DNA of 64,000 nucleotides from Pseudoduganella plicata (GTDB taxonomy: Bacteria > Pseudomonadota > Gammaproteobacteria > Burkholderiales > Burkholderiaceae_D). Numbering within the stretch: position 1 is the first letter of the stretch; each line of letters opens with the position of its first letter. Location: contig NZ_CP038026.1 in NCBI RefSeq assembly GCF_004421005.1, positions 4,898,001-4,962,000 on the forward strand, written 5' to 3'. The position numbers were made by a program, and so were the translations under genes. The notes beneath the pieces were generated by a model that worked only from the letters and a program-made list of their open reading frames with translations, was not told the DNA's origin and did not search any database. Shown piece by piece: positions 9,462 through 18,045 of the stretch.

Positions 9462-10571
9462 ATGAAGTTCATCGACGAAGCAAGAATCGAAGTCATCGGC
9501 GGCGACGGCGGCAACGGCTGCGCATCGTTCCGACGCGAGAAGTTCCGCCCGTTCGGCGGCCCGGACGGCGGCGACGGCGGCAAGGGCGGCTCTATCTGGG
9601 CCGTGGCCGACCGTAACATCAACACGCTGGTCGACTACCGCTATTCGAAGATGCACCGCGCCAGCAACGGCGAAGCGGGCCGCGGCTCCGACTGCTACGG
9701 CAAGGGCGCGGACGACGTCACCCTGCGCGTGCCGGTCGGCACCTTGATCATCGACGAAGTGTCCGGCGAAATCATCGCCGACATGACGGAGCACGGCCAG
9801 ATCGAACTGCTGGCCAAGGGCGGCGAGGGCGGCTGGGGCAATATCCACTTCAAGACGTCGACCAACCGCGCGCCGCGCCAGAAGACGGAAGGCAAGGAAG
9901 GCGAACGCCGCGAACTGCGCCTGGAGCTGAAGGTGCTGGCGGACGTGGGCCTGCTGGGCATGCCGAACGCCGGCAAGTCGACGTTCATCACGGCCGTGTC
10001 GAACGCCCGTCCGAAGATCGCCGACTACCCGTTCACGACGCTGCACCCGAACCTGGGCGTCGTGCGCGTGTCGCACGAGAAGAGCTTCGTCATCGCCGAC
10101 ATTCCGGGCCTGATCGAAGGCGCCGCGGAAGGTGCGGGCCTGGGTCACCAGTTCCTGCGTCACCTGTCGCGTACGGGCCTGCTGCTGCACATCGTGGACC
10201 TGGCGCCGTTCGAGGCGACCGTGGATCCCGTCAAGGAGGCCAAGGCACTCGTCAAGGAGCTGGAGAAGTACGACCAGGAGCTGCTGGACAAGCCGCGCTG
10301 GCTGGTGCTCAACAAGGTGGACGTGATCCCGGCGGAAGAACGCGCCAAGCGCGTGAAGGACTTCGTCAAGAAGTTCGGCTGGAAGGGCCCCGTGTTCGAG
10401 ATCTCCGCGCTGTCGCACGAAGGCACGCAGGAACTCGTCAACGCCATCTACCTGCACCTCGAGGCGAAGCGCCACACCGAGCAGCGCGCGGAAGAAACGC
10501 AGATGACGGAAGAGGCGCGCGGCATCTCGTCGATCGACCCGGACGACCCGCGCTTCAAGGTTCTCGATTAA
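9462..10571 (+). CDS. obgE: Obg family GTPase (ribosome assembly/stress)
   Basis: A 369-residue Obg/CgtA GTPase that acts in late 50S subunit assembly and stress control. The glycine-rich Obg fold fills residues 1-158 (GGDGGNGCASFRREKF, GGDGGKGGSIW). The G domain follows, with G1 GMPNAGKST (about 166), G3 DIPGLIEGA (about 214) and G4 NKVD (about 284). The extra C-terminal OCT domain of some Obg proteins is absent, as usual in proteobacteria; the end is short and acidic. It lies downstream of rpmA in the conserved order. Confidence 0.96.
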   Translation: MKFIDEARIEVIGGDGGNGCASFRREKFRPFGGPDGGDGGKGGSIWAVADRNINTLVDYRYSKMHRASNGEAGRGSDCYGKGADDVTLRVPVGTLIIDEVSGEIIADMTEHGQIELLAKGGEGGWGNIHFKTSTNRAPRQKTEGKEGERRELRLELKVLADVGLLGMPNAGKSTFITAVSNARPKIADYPFTTLHPNLGVVRVSHEKSFVIADIPGLIEGAAEGAGLGHQFLRHLSRTGLLLHIVDLAPFEATVDPVKEAKALVKELEKYDQELLDKPRWLVLNKVDVIPAEERAKRVKDFVKKFGWKGPVFEISALSHEGTQELVNAIYLHLEAKRHTEQRAEETQMTEEARGISSIDPDDPRFKVLD

Positions 10572-10693
10572 AATCGCAACACCTGGACTTGCCGGACCTG
10601 CCACACGCAGGGGCCGGCAACGTCCGCGGCAAAACCGGGCGACCTGCCTGGCGAATCCAGATCCACTTTTCAATAAGAGATTGGCCGCACACC

Positions 10694-11824
10694 ATGAATT
10701 CCCCCATTCCTTCGCTGGTTCACAAAGCCAGCCGCCTGATCGTCAAGGTCGGCTCGTCGCTCGTCACCAATGATGGCCGCGGCCTCGATCATGCGGCCAT
10801 TGCCCGCTGGGCCGCGCAGATCGCCGCGTTGCGCGCGCTGGGCAAACAGGTGGTCCTGGTCAGCTCCGGCGCGATCGCCGAGGGCATGCTGCGCCTGGGC
10901 TTCGAGCATCGCCCCACCGATATCCACGCACTGCAGGCCTGCGCGGCCGTCGGCCAGATGGGCCTGGCGCAGATCTACGAAACGAGTTTTCGCGCGCACG
11001 GCATCGGCACGGCGCAGGTGCTCCTCACGCATGCCGACCTGGCCGACCGCGAACGCTACCTGAACGCCCGCTCCACACTGACGACGTTGCTGGGCATGGG
11101 CGTTGTCCCCATCATCAACGAGAACGACACGGTCGTCACCGACGAGATCAAGTTCGGCGACAACGACACGCTGGGTGCGCTGGTCGCGAACCTGATCGAA
11201 GCGGACGTGCTGATTATCCTGACGGACCAGCGCGGCCTGTTCTCGGCCGACCCGCGCAAGGACCCGGCGGCGTACCTGATCGAACGCGCCAGCGCGGGCG
11301 ACCCGGCCCTGGAAGCGATGGCGGGCGGCGCCGGTTCCAGCCTGGGCCGCGGCGGCATGCTGACGAAAATCCTGGCTGCCAAACGGGCCGCCCGCTCTGG
11401 CGCCCATACGGTGATTGCGTTCGGCCGCGAGGAGGGCGTACTGACGCGACTTGCCGGCGGTGAAGCGATCGGCACGGAACTGGAAGCGCAGATGGGCCAC
11501 CTGACGGCGCGCAAGCAGTGGATGACGGACCACCTGCACACGGCCGGCCAGGTCGTCATCGACGCGGGTGCTGTGGAGAAGCTGTCGCGCGAGGGCAAGT
11601 CACTGCTGCCGATCGGCGTAATCGAAGTGCGCGGCGAGTTCGGCCGCGGTGCCGTCATCACCTGCGTCAGCGAAGGCGGCGTCGCCATTGCGCGCGGGCT
11701 GTCCAACTACACCAGCAGCGAAGCCCGCCGCATCGTGCGCAAGCCGTCCGGCGAGATCGAAGGCATCCTCGGCTTCGTCGAGGGACCGGAGCTGATCCAC
11801 CGCGACAATATGGTGCTGCTCTGA
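10694..11824 (+). CDS. proB: Glutamate 5-kinase
   Basis: A 376-residue enzyme catalysing ATP-dependent phosphorylation of L-glutamate, the first step of proline synthesis. The amino acid kinase domain spans residues 1-260 (LIVKVGSSLVTND, INENDTVVTDEIKFGDNDTL, SLGRGGMLTKILAAKRAARS). A C-terminal PUA domain follows (about 280-370, ending EGILGFVEGPELIHRDNMVL). The ATG chosen gives the usual N-terminus; further upstream the frame is open only by chance. It follows obgE by 122 bp, the arrangement found across Burkholderiales. A large palindromic repeat lies directly after the stop. Confidence 0.95.
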   Translation: MNSPIPSLVHKASRLIVKVGSSLVTNDGRGLDHAAIARWAAQIAALRALGKQVVLVSSGAIAEGMLRLGFEHRPTDIHALQACAAVGQMGLAQIYETSFRAHGIGTAQVLLTHADLADRERYLNARSTLTTLLGMGVVPIINENDTVVTDEIKFGDNDTLGALVANLIEADVLIILTDQRGLFSADPRKDPAAYLIERASAGDPALEAMAGGAGSSLGRGGMLTKILAAKRAARSGAHTVIAFGREEGVLTRLAGGEAIGTELEAQMGHLTARKQWMTDHLHTAGQVVIDAGAVEKLSREGKSLLPIGVIEVRGEFGRGAVITCVSEGGVAIARGLSNYTSSEARRIVRKPSGEIEGILGFVEGPELIHRDNMVLL

Positions 11825-11831
11825 CAGCCCG

Positions 11832-11945
11832 ATGACAACATCGGGGTCAGGCACGGAAACTGTCACGTCCTCAACAGTTGGCTGGATGAGCCTGGCTAAG
11901 CGGCGAGCTTGTGACAGTTTTTGTGCCTGACCCCGTTGTTGTCAC
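11832..11945. repeat. Long imperfect palindrome, CGGGGTCAGGCAC family
   Basis: Two arms of about 35 bp (11832-11866 and 11911-11945) are complementary with only a few mismatches. They share the cores GGGGTCAGGCAC and AACTGTCAC and enclose a 44-bp spacer. It lies between the converging proB and nth genes. A single related arm occurs at 40148-40180. The structure resembles a miniature inverted-repeat element or a paired REP-type palindrome. Confidence 0.75.
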
Positions 11946-11961
11946 GGGCTCAGCCGGCACC

Positions 11962-12609
11962 CTATACCACCGAAGGCGCCGGCGTTTTGGCCTTGTACTC
12001 GCACAGGTCGGCGATCATGCAGTTCCAGCATTGCGGCTTGCGGGCGATGCAGGTGTAGCGGCCGTGCAGGATCAGCCAGTGATGGGCGTCCTGCAGGAAT
12101 TCCTTCGGCACGAACTTGAGCAGCTTTTGCTCGACGATGTCGACGTTCTTTCCTGGTGCAATCCCGGTGCGGTTCGACACGCGGAAGATGTGCGTGTCGA
12201 CGGCAATCGTCGGGTCGCCGAAGGCCGTGTTGAGCACGACGTTGGCCGTCTTGCGGCCCACGCCCGGCAGCGACTCCAGCGCCGCGCGGTCGTGTGGCAC
12301 TTCGCCGCCGTACTGGTCGACGAGGATCCGGCAGGTCGCCATCACGTTCTTGCCCTTGGTCTTGTACAGGCCGATGGTCTGGATGTAGGTCGTCAGTTCG
12401 TCCAGCCCCAGGTCCAGGATCTTCTGTGGCGTATTCGCCACCGGATACAGCTTGCGCGTGGCCTTGTTGACGCCCACGTCCGTCGCCTGCGCCGAGAGCA
12501 GCACGGCGATCAGCAGTTCGAACGGCGTCGTGTATTCCAGTTCCGTGGTCGGGTGGGGGTTGGCTTCGCGCAGGCGGCGAAAGATCTCGTGACGTTTGGC
12601 TGCGTTCAT
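11962..12609 (-). CDS. nth: Endonuclease III (DNA glycosylase/AP lyase)
   Basis: A 215-residue base-excision repair enzyme that removes oxidised pyrimidines. The helix-hairpin-helix LPGVGRKTANVV carries the catalytic lysine, VDTHIFR carries the catalytic aspartate, and a C-terminal 4Fe-4S cluster site reads C-X6-C-X2-C-X5-C (CIARKPQCWNCMIADLC). The ATG was chosen because it gives the standard N-terminus MNAAKRHEIFRRL. It overlaps the stop of the rnfB-like gene by 4 bp (ATGA), so translation is probably coupled. Upstream in-frame codons belong to the other gene's shadow. Confidence 0.96.
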   Translation of the reverse strand: MNAAKRHEIFRRLREANPHPTTELEYTTPFELLIAVLLSAQATDVGVNKATRKLYPVANTPQKILDLGLDELTTYIQTIGLYKTKGKNVMATCRILVDQYGGEVPHDRAALESLPGVGRKTANVVLNTAFGDPTIAVDTHIFRVSNRTGIAPGKNVDIVEQKLLKFVPKEFLQDAHHWLILHGRYTCIARKPQCWNCMIADLCEYKAKTPAPSVV

Positions 12610-13316
12610 TGGTCTCCTGGCTTCTCGTTGGCGGCTTTGGCCGCTTCGGCCTTCAGGCGCGCCCGCTCCATCGCGGCGGCGATGATGGCGCGCTTGCGTT
12701 CCTTCTCCGCCAGCTCGGCGGCGTTGTCGGGGTTCAGGCGGTCGACCGCCTCCATCTTCGCCTGCGCTTTCGCGGCCAGGCGCGCGTCGTTTTCCTGGCG
12801 CTCGCGCTGCAGGCGTGCGTTGCGGAAGTCGTGGCGGTCGCGGGCGGCGTCCGCATCCTGCTGCGACCACGCATCCCAGCCCGTCGTCTCCGTCACGGGA
12901 TACATGACGATGCAGTCGACGGGGCAGGGCTTGACGCACAGGTCACAGCCCGTGCACAGCTCGGGAACGATGGCGTGCATCTGTTTGGCGGCGCCGGCGA
13001 TGGCGTCCACAGGACACGCCTGGATGCACAGCGTGCAGCCGATACACAACGCTTCATCGATGAAAGCCACGGCGCGCGGGCGCTCCAGGCCGTTGACGGG
13101 ATTGAGAGGGATGACGGGATGGCCCGTCACGGAGGACAGCCGGCGGATGCCCTCGGCGCCCCCGGGCGGGCACTGGTTGATCTGCGCCGTGCCCGCCGCG
13201 ATGGCTTCGGCATAAGGCCGGCAGCCGGCGTAGCCGCACTTGGTGCACTGCGTCTGCGGCAGCGCGTCCTCGATGCGGTCGGCAAAGGATTTCGATTCGG
13301 TCACGTTGAAGGACAA
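12606..13316 (-). CDS. rsxB: RnfB/RsxB-type ferredoxin protein
   Basis: A 236-residue iron-sulfur protein. An N-terminal Fs domain has the CTKCGYAGC motif and a later cysteine in NQCPPGG, giving a 4Fe-4S site. Two ferredoxin motifs follow, CIGCTLCIQACPVDA and CTGCDLCVKPCPVDC. The C-terminal 80 residues are highly charged, alanine-rich and probably a long helix. RnfB normally passes electrons in the membrane Rnf/Rsx complex, but no other rnf gene is present here. In E. coli, nth is also the last gene of the rsx cluster. The start is uncertain: TTG fits the family N-terminus, but no clear ribosome-binding site precedes it. Confidence 0.87.
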   Translation of the reverse strand: MSFNVTESKSFADRIEDALPQTQCTKCGYAGCRPYAEAIAAGTAQINQCPPGGAEGIRRLSSVTGHPVIPLNPVNGLERPRAVAFIDEALCIGCTLCIQACPVDAIAGAAKQMHAIVPELCTGCDLCVKPCPVDCIVMYPVTETTGWDAWSQQDADAARDRHDFRNARLQRERQENDARLAAKAQAKMEAVDRLNPDNAAELAEKERKRAIIAAAMERARLKAEAAKAANEKPGDQ

Positions 13317-13477
13317 GGTTGGCGGAACAAACCGACATTATCCTTCATCGGCGCCCGCGCGGCGAAAACCCGGCCTGGCAGGCGGGGCAAGTACGCATTG
13401 CCTCAGGGCTGAACTGTCGCACGGGCGCAGGGCTGGGCACGTATGGCGTTCCTGCCGTTGTTATGGGAGCATATTGC

Positions 13478-14272
13478 ATGTACGAAGTGAAGCCAACCCG
13501 CCCAGTGGCAAGCCGATGGCGATTCGCCATCGCCGGCATCATCATGTGTGCAGTATCCCTGGTGCGGGCGCAGACGCCGCAGTCGATCCGTCTTGCGGGC
13601 GAGGAATGGCCGCCGTATCTCGCGCGCGGGCTGCCTGACGACGGCCTGACCGGGGCGATGCTGCGCGCCGTGCTGGACCGGCTGGGTTATACGGCCACCA
13701 TCGATTATTTTCCGTGGCGCCGTGCCGTGGAGGTCGGCATGCACGACCCGCGCTATGCCGGCGTCATGCCCGTGCTGCGCACGCCCGAACGTGAAAAGCA
13801 GTGCCATTTCTCCACGCCGCTGGGCCGTACCAGCTATGTGCTGGCGTTCCTGAAGGACCAGCCGGTCCGTGCCGGCAGCCTGGCAGGCCTGCGCGAGCTG
13901 CGCATCGGTACCGTGTCCGGCTATTCGTACAGTGCCGAATTCGACACGCAGGCGGCGCAGGGCACGCTGACCGTCGAGGAAGCCGTCAACGACGAAACCA
14001 ACCTGCGCAAACTGCTGTTCCGCCGTTTCCCCGTCGTCGTCATCGACCGCCAGGTGCTGCGCTACCTGCTGGCGAAGCCCACCTTCACCCCAGCCGACAG
14101 GGAGCGCATCGGCACCAGCGACGGCCTGTTCCGCGAACGGACGATGCACCTGTGCTTCCGCCGCACGTCCGTCGGCCAGATGCAGCAGCAGGCTTTCGAC
14201 AACGCGGCGCGCGAGATTGATTTGCCCAGGCTGGAGCGGGAATACTGGCGCCGTATCGGTTACGACGGGTAG
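13478..14272 (+). CDS. Periplasmic solute-binding protein, family 3-like
   Basis: A 264-residue exported protein with the fold of amino-acid ABC transporter binding proteins (SBP_bac_3). The basic N-terminus and hydrophobic stretch RFAIAGIIMCAVSLVRAQ form the signal peptide. The mature part contains GEEWPPYLA near its start, then DYFPWRRAVEVG, VMPVLRTPEREKQCHFSTPL and IGTVSGYSYSAEFD, which are typical of this family. The ATG preceded by GGGAGC was chosen. No permease or ATPase gene is nearby, so it is an orphan. The ligand cannot be deduced; such orphans may feed another transporter or act as sensors. Confidence 0.75.
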   Translation: MYEVKPTRPVASRWRFAIAGIIMCAVSLVRAQTPQSIRLAGEEWPPYLARGLPDDGLTGAMLRAVLDRLGYTATIDYFPWRRAVEVGMHDPRYAGVMPVLRTPEREKQCHFSTPLGRTSYVLAFLKDQPVRAGSLAGLRELRIGTVSGYSYSAEFDTQAAQGTLTVEEAVNDETNLRKLLFRRFPVVVIDRQVLRYLLAKPTFTPADRERIGTSDGLFRERTMHLCFRRTSVGQMQQQAFDNAAREIDLPRLEREYWRRIGYDG

Positions 14273-14303
14273 ATAACAGTACCAGCGGGAACCCGACCCG
14301 CCA

Positions 14304-14327
14304 GAAAAAAAGCCGCCCGAAGGCGGC
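14304..14327 (-). terminator. Terminator after phaZ
   Basis: Read on the minus strand, GCCGCC-TTCG-GGCGGC is followed by a run of eight T residues, about 20 bp after the phaZ stop. It is a typical UUCG-loop terminator. Confidence 0.75.
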
Positions 14328-14348
14328 GGCATTGCAGTGTTGAAGCGG

Positions 14349-15584
14349 TCAGGCGTGCTGGCGGATGAACGCGGTGATCTTCGGGCAGACGATCTCGCGC
14401 CAGCGGCGGCCGGAGAAGATGCCGTAGTGGCCCGCTTGCGGAACCACGAAGTCTTCCTGCATGTCGGCCGGGATGCCGGTGCACAGTTCGTGCGCGGCCT
14501 GCGTCTGTCCGGCGCCGGAGATATCGTCCAGTTCACCTTCGATCGTCAGCAGCGCGACGTTGGTGATGTCCTGCGGACGCACCAGCTGGCCGCCCACTTC
14601 CCACGTGCCCTTCGGCAGGCTGAATTCCTGGAACACGGTCTTGATCGTGTCGAGGTAGTACTCCGCCGGCATGTCCAGCACGGCGTTGTATTCGTCGTAG
14701 AACTTGCGGTGGCTTTCCGCCGGTTCGTCGTCGCCGCGCACGAGGTGCATGTAGAACTCGCGGTGCGACTGCGCGTGGCGCCCCGGGTTCATGGCGATGA
14801 AACCGGCATGCTGCAGGAAGCCGGGATAGACCTTGCGGCCGAAGCCCGGGTAGTTCGGCGGCACCGGATAGATCACCGTGTTCTCGAACCACGAGAATGG
14901 CTTTTCGGTAGCCAGGTTGTTGACGGCGGTCGGCGATTTGCGCGGGTCGATCGGGCCGCCCATCATCGTCATCGTCTTCGGCAGCTTGGCATCCTTGTTG
15001 GTCGCCATCAGCGAGATCGCGGCCAGCACCGGCACGGTCGGCTGGCAGACGGAAATCACGTGCACATCCGGGCCCAGGTGGCGGATGAAGTCCTGCACAT
15101 AATAGATATAGTCGTCCAGGTGGAACGGACCTTCCGACAGCGGCACCATGCGGGCGTCCGTCCAGTCGGTGATATAAACGTCGTGTTCCGGCAACAGACC
15201 GCGCACGGTGTCGCGCAGCAAGGTCGAATGGTGGCCGGACAGGGGCGCCACCAGCAGCACGACCGGCTGTGCCAGATCGCGCGCTTCGGTGTTGGACAGG
15301 TCTTTACGGAAGTGCAGGAGGCGGCAGAACGCCTTGGTCACGGCCGCATGTTCGAAAATGCCGACCGGCTTGCCGTCGATGGTGGTCGTGTCGATGCCGA
15401 ACGCCGGTTTTTCGTAGTCCTTGCCCAGACGGTACAGCAGCTCGTAGCCGGCGGCGATACGTTGCGAAAATGGCGTGTGCGCGAACGGCGATACCGGATT
15501 GCTGAACAGTTTCGAAGACGCTTCCGCCCACTGCATCAGCGGGTTCAGAAAGGTGCGTTGCATTTCATGGAGTTGGTAAAGCAT
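14349..15584 (-). CDS. phaZ: Intracellular polyhydroxyalkanoate depolymerase
   Basis: A 411-residue alpha/beta-hydrolase that degrades storage polyester granules in the cytoplasm, of the PhaZ type known from Ralstonia (Cupriavidus). Instead of a serine lipase box it has the cysteine nucleophile motif VISVCQPTVPVLAA (about residue 178). The likely acid is in EGELDDISG and the likely histidine is in VPQAGHYGIFSG. The N-terminus MLYQLHEMQRTFLNPL is characteristic. The start has an AGGAA site seven bases upstream. No signal peptide is present. Together with the PHA granule-region gene at 19.3 kb it suggests the organism stores PHA. Confidence 0.93.
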   Translation of the reverse strand: MLYQLHEMQRTFLNPLMQWAEASSKLFSNPVSPFAHTPFSQRIAAGYELLYRLGKDYEKPAFGIDTTTIDGKPVGIFEHAAVTKAFCRLLHFRKDLSNTEARDLAQPVVLLVAPLSGHHSTLLRDTVRGLLPEHDVYITDWTDARMVPLSEGPFHLDDYIYYVQDFIRHLGPDVHVISVCQPTVPVLAAISLMATNKDAKLPKTMTMMGGPIDPRKSPTAVNNLATEKPFSWFENTVIYPVPPNYPGFGRKVYPGFLQHAGFIAMNPGRHAQSHREFYMHLVRGDDEPAESHRKFYDEYNAVLDMPAEYYLDTIKTVFQEFSLPKGTWEVGGQLVRPQDITNVALLTIEGELDDISGAGQTQAAHELCTGIPADMQEDFVVPQAGHYGIFSGRRWREIVCPKITAFIRQHA

Positions 15585-15771
15585 AGGAATTCCTGATCGT
15601 GAGCGCCGCGAAGAAAAGACATGAACTGGTGCGGTACGGAAATTTATAAGGTCATTATAGGCCGATTTTTCTTGACGTAAAGCATTTTGAAATGCCGCCG
15701 GATGTGCCCGAACAACGCAGTGGTGCATGATCGATCAAGCCTGTGTACAACCTTAATGGTGATCCAAAAAC

Positions 15772-15798
15772 AAAAAAAGCAGCGTTTCCGCTGCTTTT
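15772..15798 (-). terminator. Terminator after the ferredoxin-NADP reductase gene
   Basis: On the minus strand, AAAAGCAGCG-GAAA-CGCTGCTTTT continues into a run of T residues. It lies 20 bp past the reductase stop. Confidence 0.75.
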
Positions 15799-15817
15799 GT
15801 GTAGGACGGGTCCGAGG

Positions 15818-16884
15818 TCAGTCGAACACCGGGGACTCGACGCCCAGCACCTTGTGCAATTTCGGCGACGTCGTCGTGTATTGCATGTGGATCTTCTTGT
15901 CAGGGAAGATGTACGGCGCGGCGCCAAAGGCGGCCAGCGCGGCTTCATGGAAGCCCGACAGGATCAGTTTCTTCTTGCCCGGGTAGGTGTTGATGTCGCC
16001 GACCGCAAAGATGCCCGGCACGTTCGTCTCGAACTTCTCGGTGCTGACGACCTTCAGCTGTTTGCGCTCGATATCCAGGCCCCATTCGGCGATCGGGCCC
16101 AGTTTCGGCGACAGGCCGTAGAACACCAGCAGCATGTCCAGCGGCACGCGGCGCGTCACGCCGTCGGCGCCCGTCACGCGCAGTTCGGACAGCTTGCCTT
16201 CCTTCTCCTCGATACCGGAGACCTGGCCGATAATAAGCTGCATCTCGTATTCTTCGCACAGCTGTTTCATCTTCGCCACGGACGCGGGGCGGCACGGAAG
16301 TCGTCGCGGCGGTGCAGCAGCACGACCGATTCGGCCTTGCCGACGAAGTTCAGGGCCCAGTCCAGCGCGGAGTCGCCGCCGCCGCAGATGACCAGGTTCT
16401 TGCCTTCGAACTGCGCCGGATCCTTGACGCGGTAGAACACCTGCGTGCCTTCGTGCGCGTCGATGCCGTCCACTTTCATCGTGCGGGGCTGGAACGAGCC
16501 CACGCCGGCAGCGATAAAGATGGTCTTCGTGATGAATCGGGTGCCCAGGCTCGTTTCAACGTCGAAACGACCGTCTTCACGCTTGTGCACGACGGTCACT
16601 TCCTGGCCCAGGTGGAACGTCGGGCCGAAGGGCTCGATCTGCTTGAGCAGGCCGTCGGTCAGTTCCTGGCCCGTACACGATGGGATGGCGGGAATATCGT
16701 AGATCGGCTTGTCCGGATACAGTTCCACGCACTGGCCGCCGACGGCTGCGAGCGAATCGATCACGTGGGCCTTGATTTCCAGCAGGCCCAGTTCGAAGAC
16801 CTGGAACAGGCCGACCGGGCCGGCGCCGATAATGACGGCATCGGTTTCGTGGTGACCACCTGGAGGGGTGCTGACGATATTCAT
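15818..16884 (-). pseudogene. Ferredoxin-NADP+ reductase (thioredoxin reductase-like type), frameshifted
   Basis: About 355 residues if repaired. This FAD enzyme moves electrons between NADPH and ferredoxin. The first frame has the FAD site VIIGAGPVGLFQVFELG near the N-terminus and the NADP site VICGGGDSALDWAL, then reaches HRRDDFRAAP and runs into a stop at 16267. The second frame resumes at SVAKMKQLCEEY and carries the FAD-contact segment PGIFAVGDINTYPG and the expected C-terminus. One missing G in the run at about 16284-16289 (GCCCCGCGTCC where GCCCCGGCGTCC is expected) explains the break. fdxA lies 103 bp upstream on the same strand and encodes the probable partner. It may be a sequencing error rather than a dead gene. 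Confidence 0.85.
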
Positions 16885-16987
16885 AGCGAGTATTTATCCT
16901 GTGATTTCAAAGAGAACGTCCTGCCGGCCGCGGCGCAAGACGTGCATCGGCGTCGCCGCCGGGTGCACCGCACTCACGGCACGTGGA

Positions 16988-17311
16988 TCAGCGCACCAGC
17001 AGGTGGGCTTTTTCCTTGACGTCCTTGAACTGCTCGGCTTCCGGCAGGGCTGGCTTGGTCTTCGTGATCGAAGGCCAGTTGCGGGACAGGTCCGCATTGA
17101 TCTTGATGTATTGCTGCTGGTCCGACGGCACGTCTTCTTCGGCGAAGATGGCGTTGACCGGGCATTCGGCCACGCAGACGGCGCAGTCGATGCATTCGTC
17201 CGGATCGATTGCCAGGAAATTCGGGCCTTCACGGAAACAATCTACCGGGCAAACATCGACGCAGTCCGTGTAGCGGCAGCTGATGCAAGATTCGGTGACA
17301 ACGTGGGTCAT
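16988..17311 (-). CDS. fdxA: 7Fe-8S ferredoxin FdxA
   Basis: A 107-residue soluble electron carrier. The N-terminus MTHVVTESCISCRYTDCVDV and the following CPVDCF supply the 3Fe-4S and shared cysteines; CIDCAVCVAECPVNAI supplies the 4Fe-4S cluster. The C-terminal extension (about 45 residues, ADLSRNWPSITKTK) is typical of FdxA. The chosen ATG has AGGACC upstream and matches the family start. The reductase gene follows directly on the same strand, so the two probably form one redox operon. Confidence 0.93.
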   Translation of the reverse strand: MTHVVTESCISCRYTDCVDVCPVDCFREGPNFLAIDPDECIDCAVCVAECPVNAIFAEEDVPSDQQQYIKINADLSRNWPSITKTKPALPEAEQFKDVKEKAHLLVR

Positions 17312-17492
17312 AGCGGTCCTATTAATGTTGGTGCGCTGGAGTGTGATCATTTCGATCATGGCGCCGCATCCGCCAAGGGCCGGTACTGCGTGGCGCGTTC
17401 TGGCGTTTTCCTCAGCCGGCGATGGCTGTTGAAGTCCCCTCCAGCAAAAGCACTGTATTTTAGGGCAATTCGCTCTTTCTCACAATTCAGGC

Positions 17493-17857
17493 TTAGACAC
17501 AATACAAATAAGCAAATACGCCCACCGGCCGCGCGTGGCCAGCGAGCGCGGCCGGCATGGGCACGCAGGATCGGGCCGCGCGGATCCCGGCCAGCAGCCG
17601 CTCCCACGGCGCGCTGGCCGGGCTGCCGTCCGGGGTGAAGGCGATGCTGTGCCGGCGCCCGTCCGTTTCGGTGGCGACTGTCCAGCTCAGCAGGTCGGCG
17701 CCGGTGGTGCCGGCGCTATGGCGGTCGCGGCATCGAAAAAGCGCAGGTTTGCCACGGCCGCCTCCAGCGCCGGGCCGGCCGGGCTGGAGGCGGTGTCGAC
17801 ACTATGCCGCTGCGTCAGGCCGGCGAAACCACCGCTGGACGCGGCCGTGATTTTCAG
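17493..17857 (-). pseudogene. Emfourin-like protease inhibitor, frameshifted
   Basis: A protein of about 121 residues when one base is restored. The N-terminal part reads LKITAASSGGFAGLTQ and continues to ALEAAVANLRFFDA; after the break, ADLLSWTVATETDGRRHSI and FTPDGSPASAPWERLLAGIR complete the fold. This matches emfourin, the small inhibitor usually encoded beside protealysin-like M4 metallopeptidases. No such peptidase is adjacent. The frame shifts by one missing base at about 17722-17731. The start position is also odd: a good GGGAGGT site precedes CTG, and one extra A would make it ATG. The family assignment rests on recognised motifs and is moderate. Confidence 0.55.
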
Positions 17858-18045
17858 GGCACCTCCCGCCCGTGACGGTCTCCTGTGCCGGCGCAAATGG
17901 TTCGCGCCGGGGAATGCATGGTCGCGCCGACGGCGATCACAATGTTTGATGCAGCACAAGGAGGGGCGTGTGATTTTGCCTACCGGACGCGAGCGGCCGG
18001 TGCGTGATTGCCGTCGTACAATGTGAGCTCAACGAGGAGACCGCA

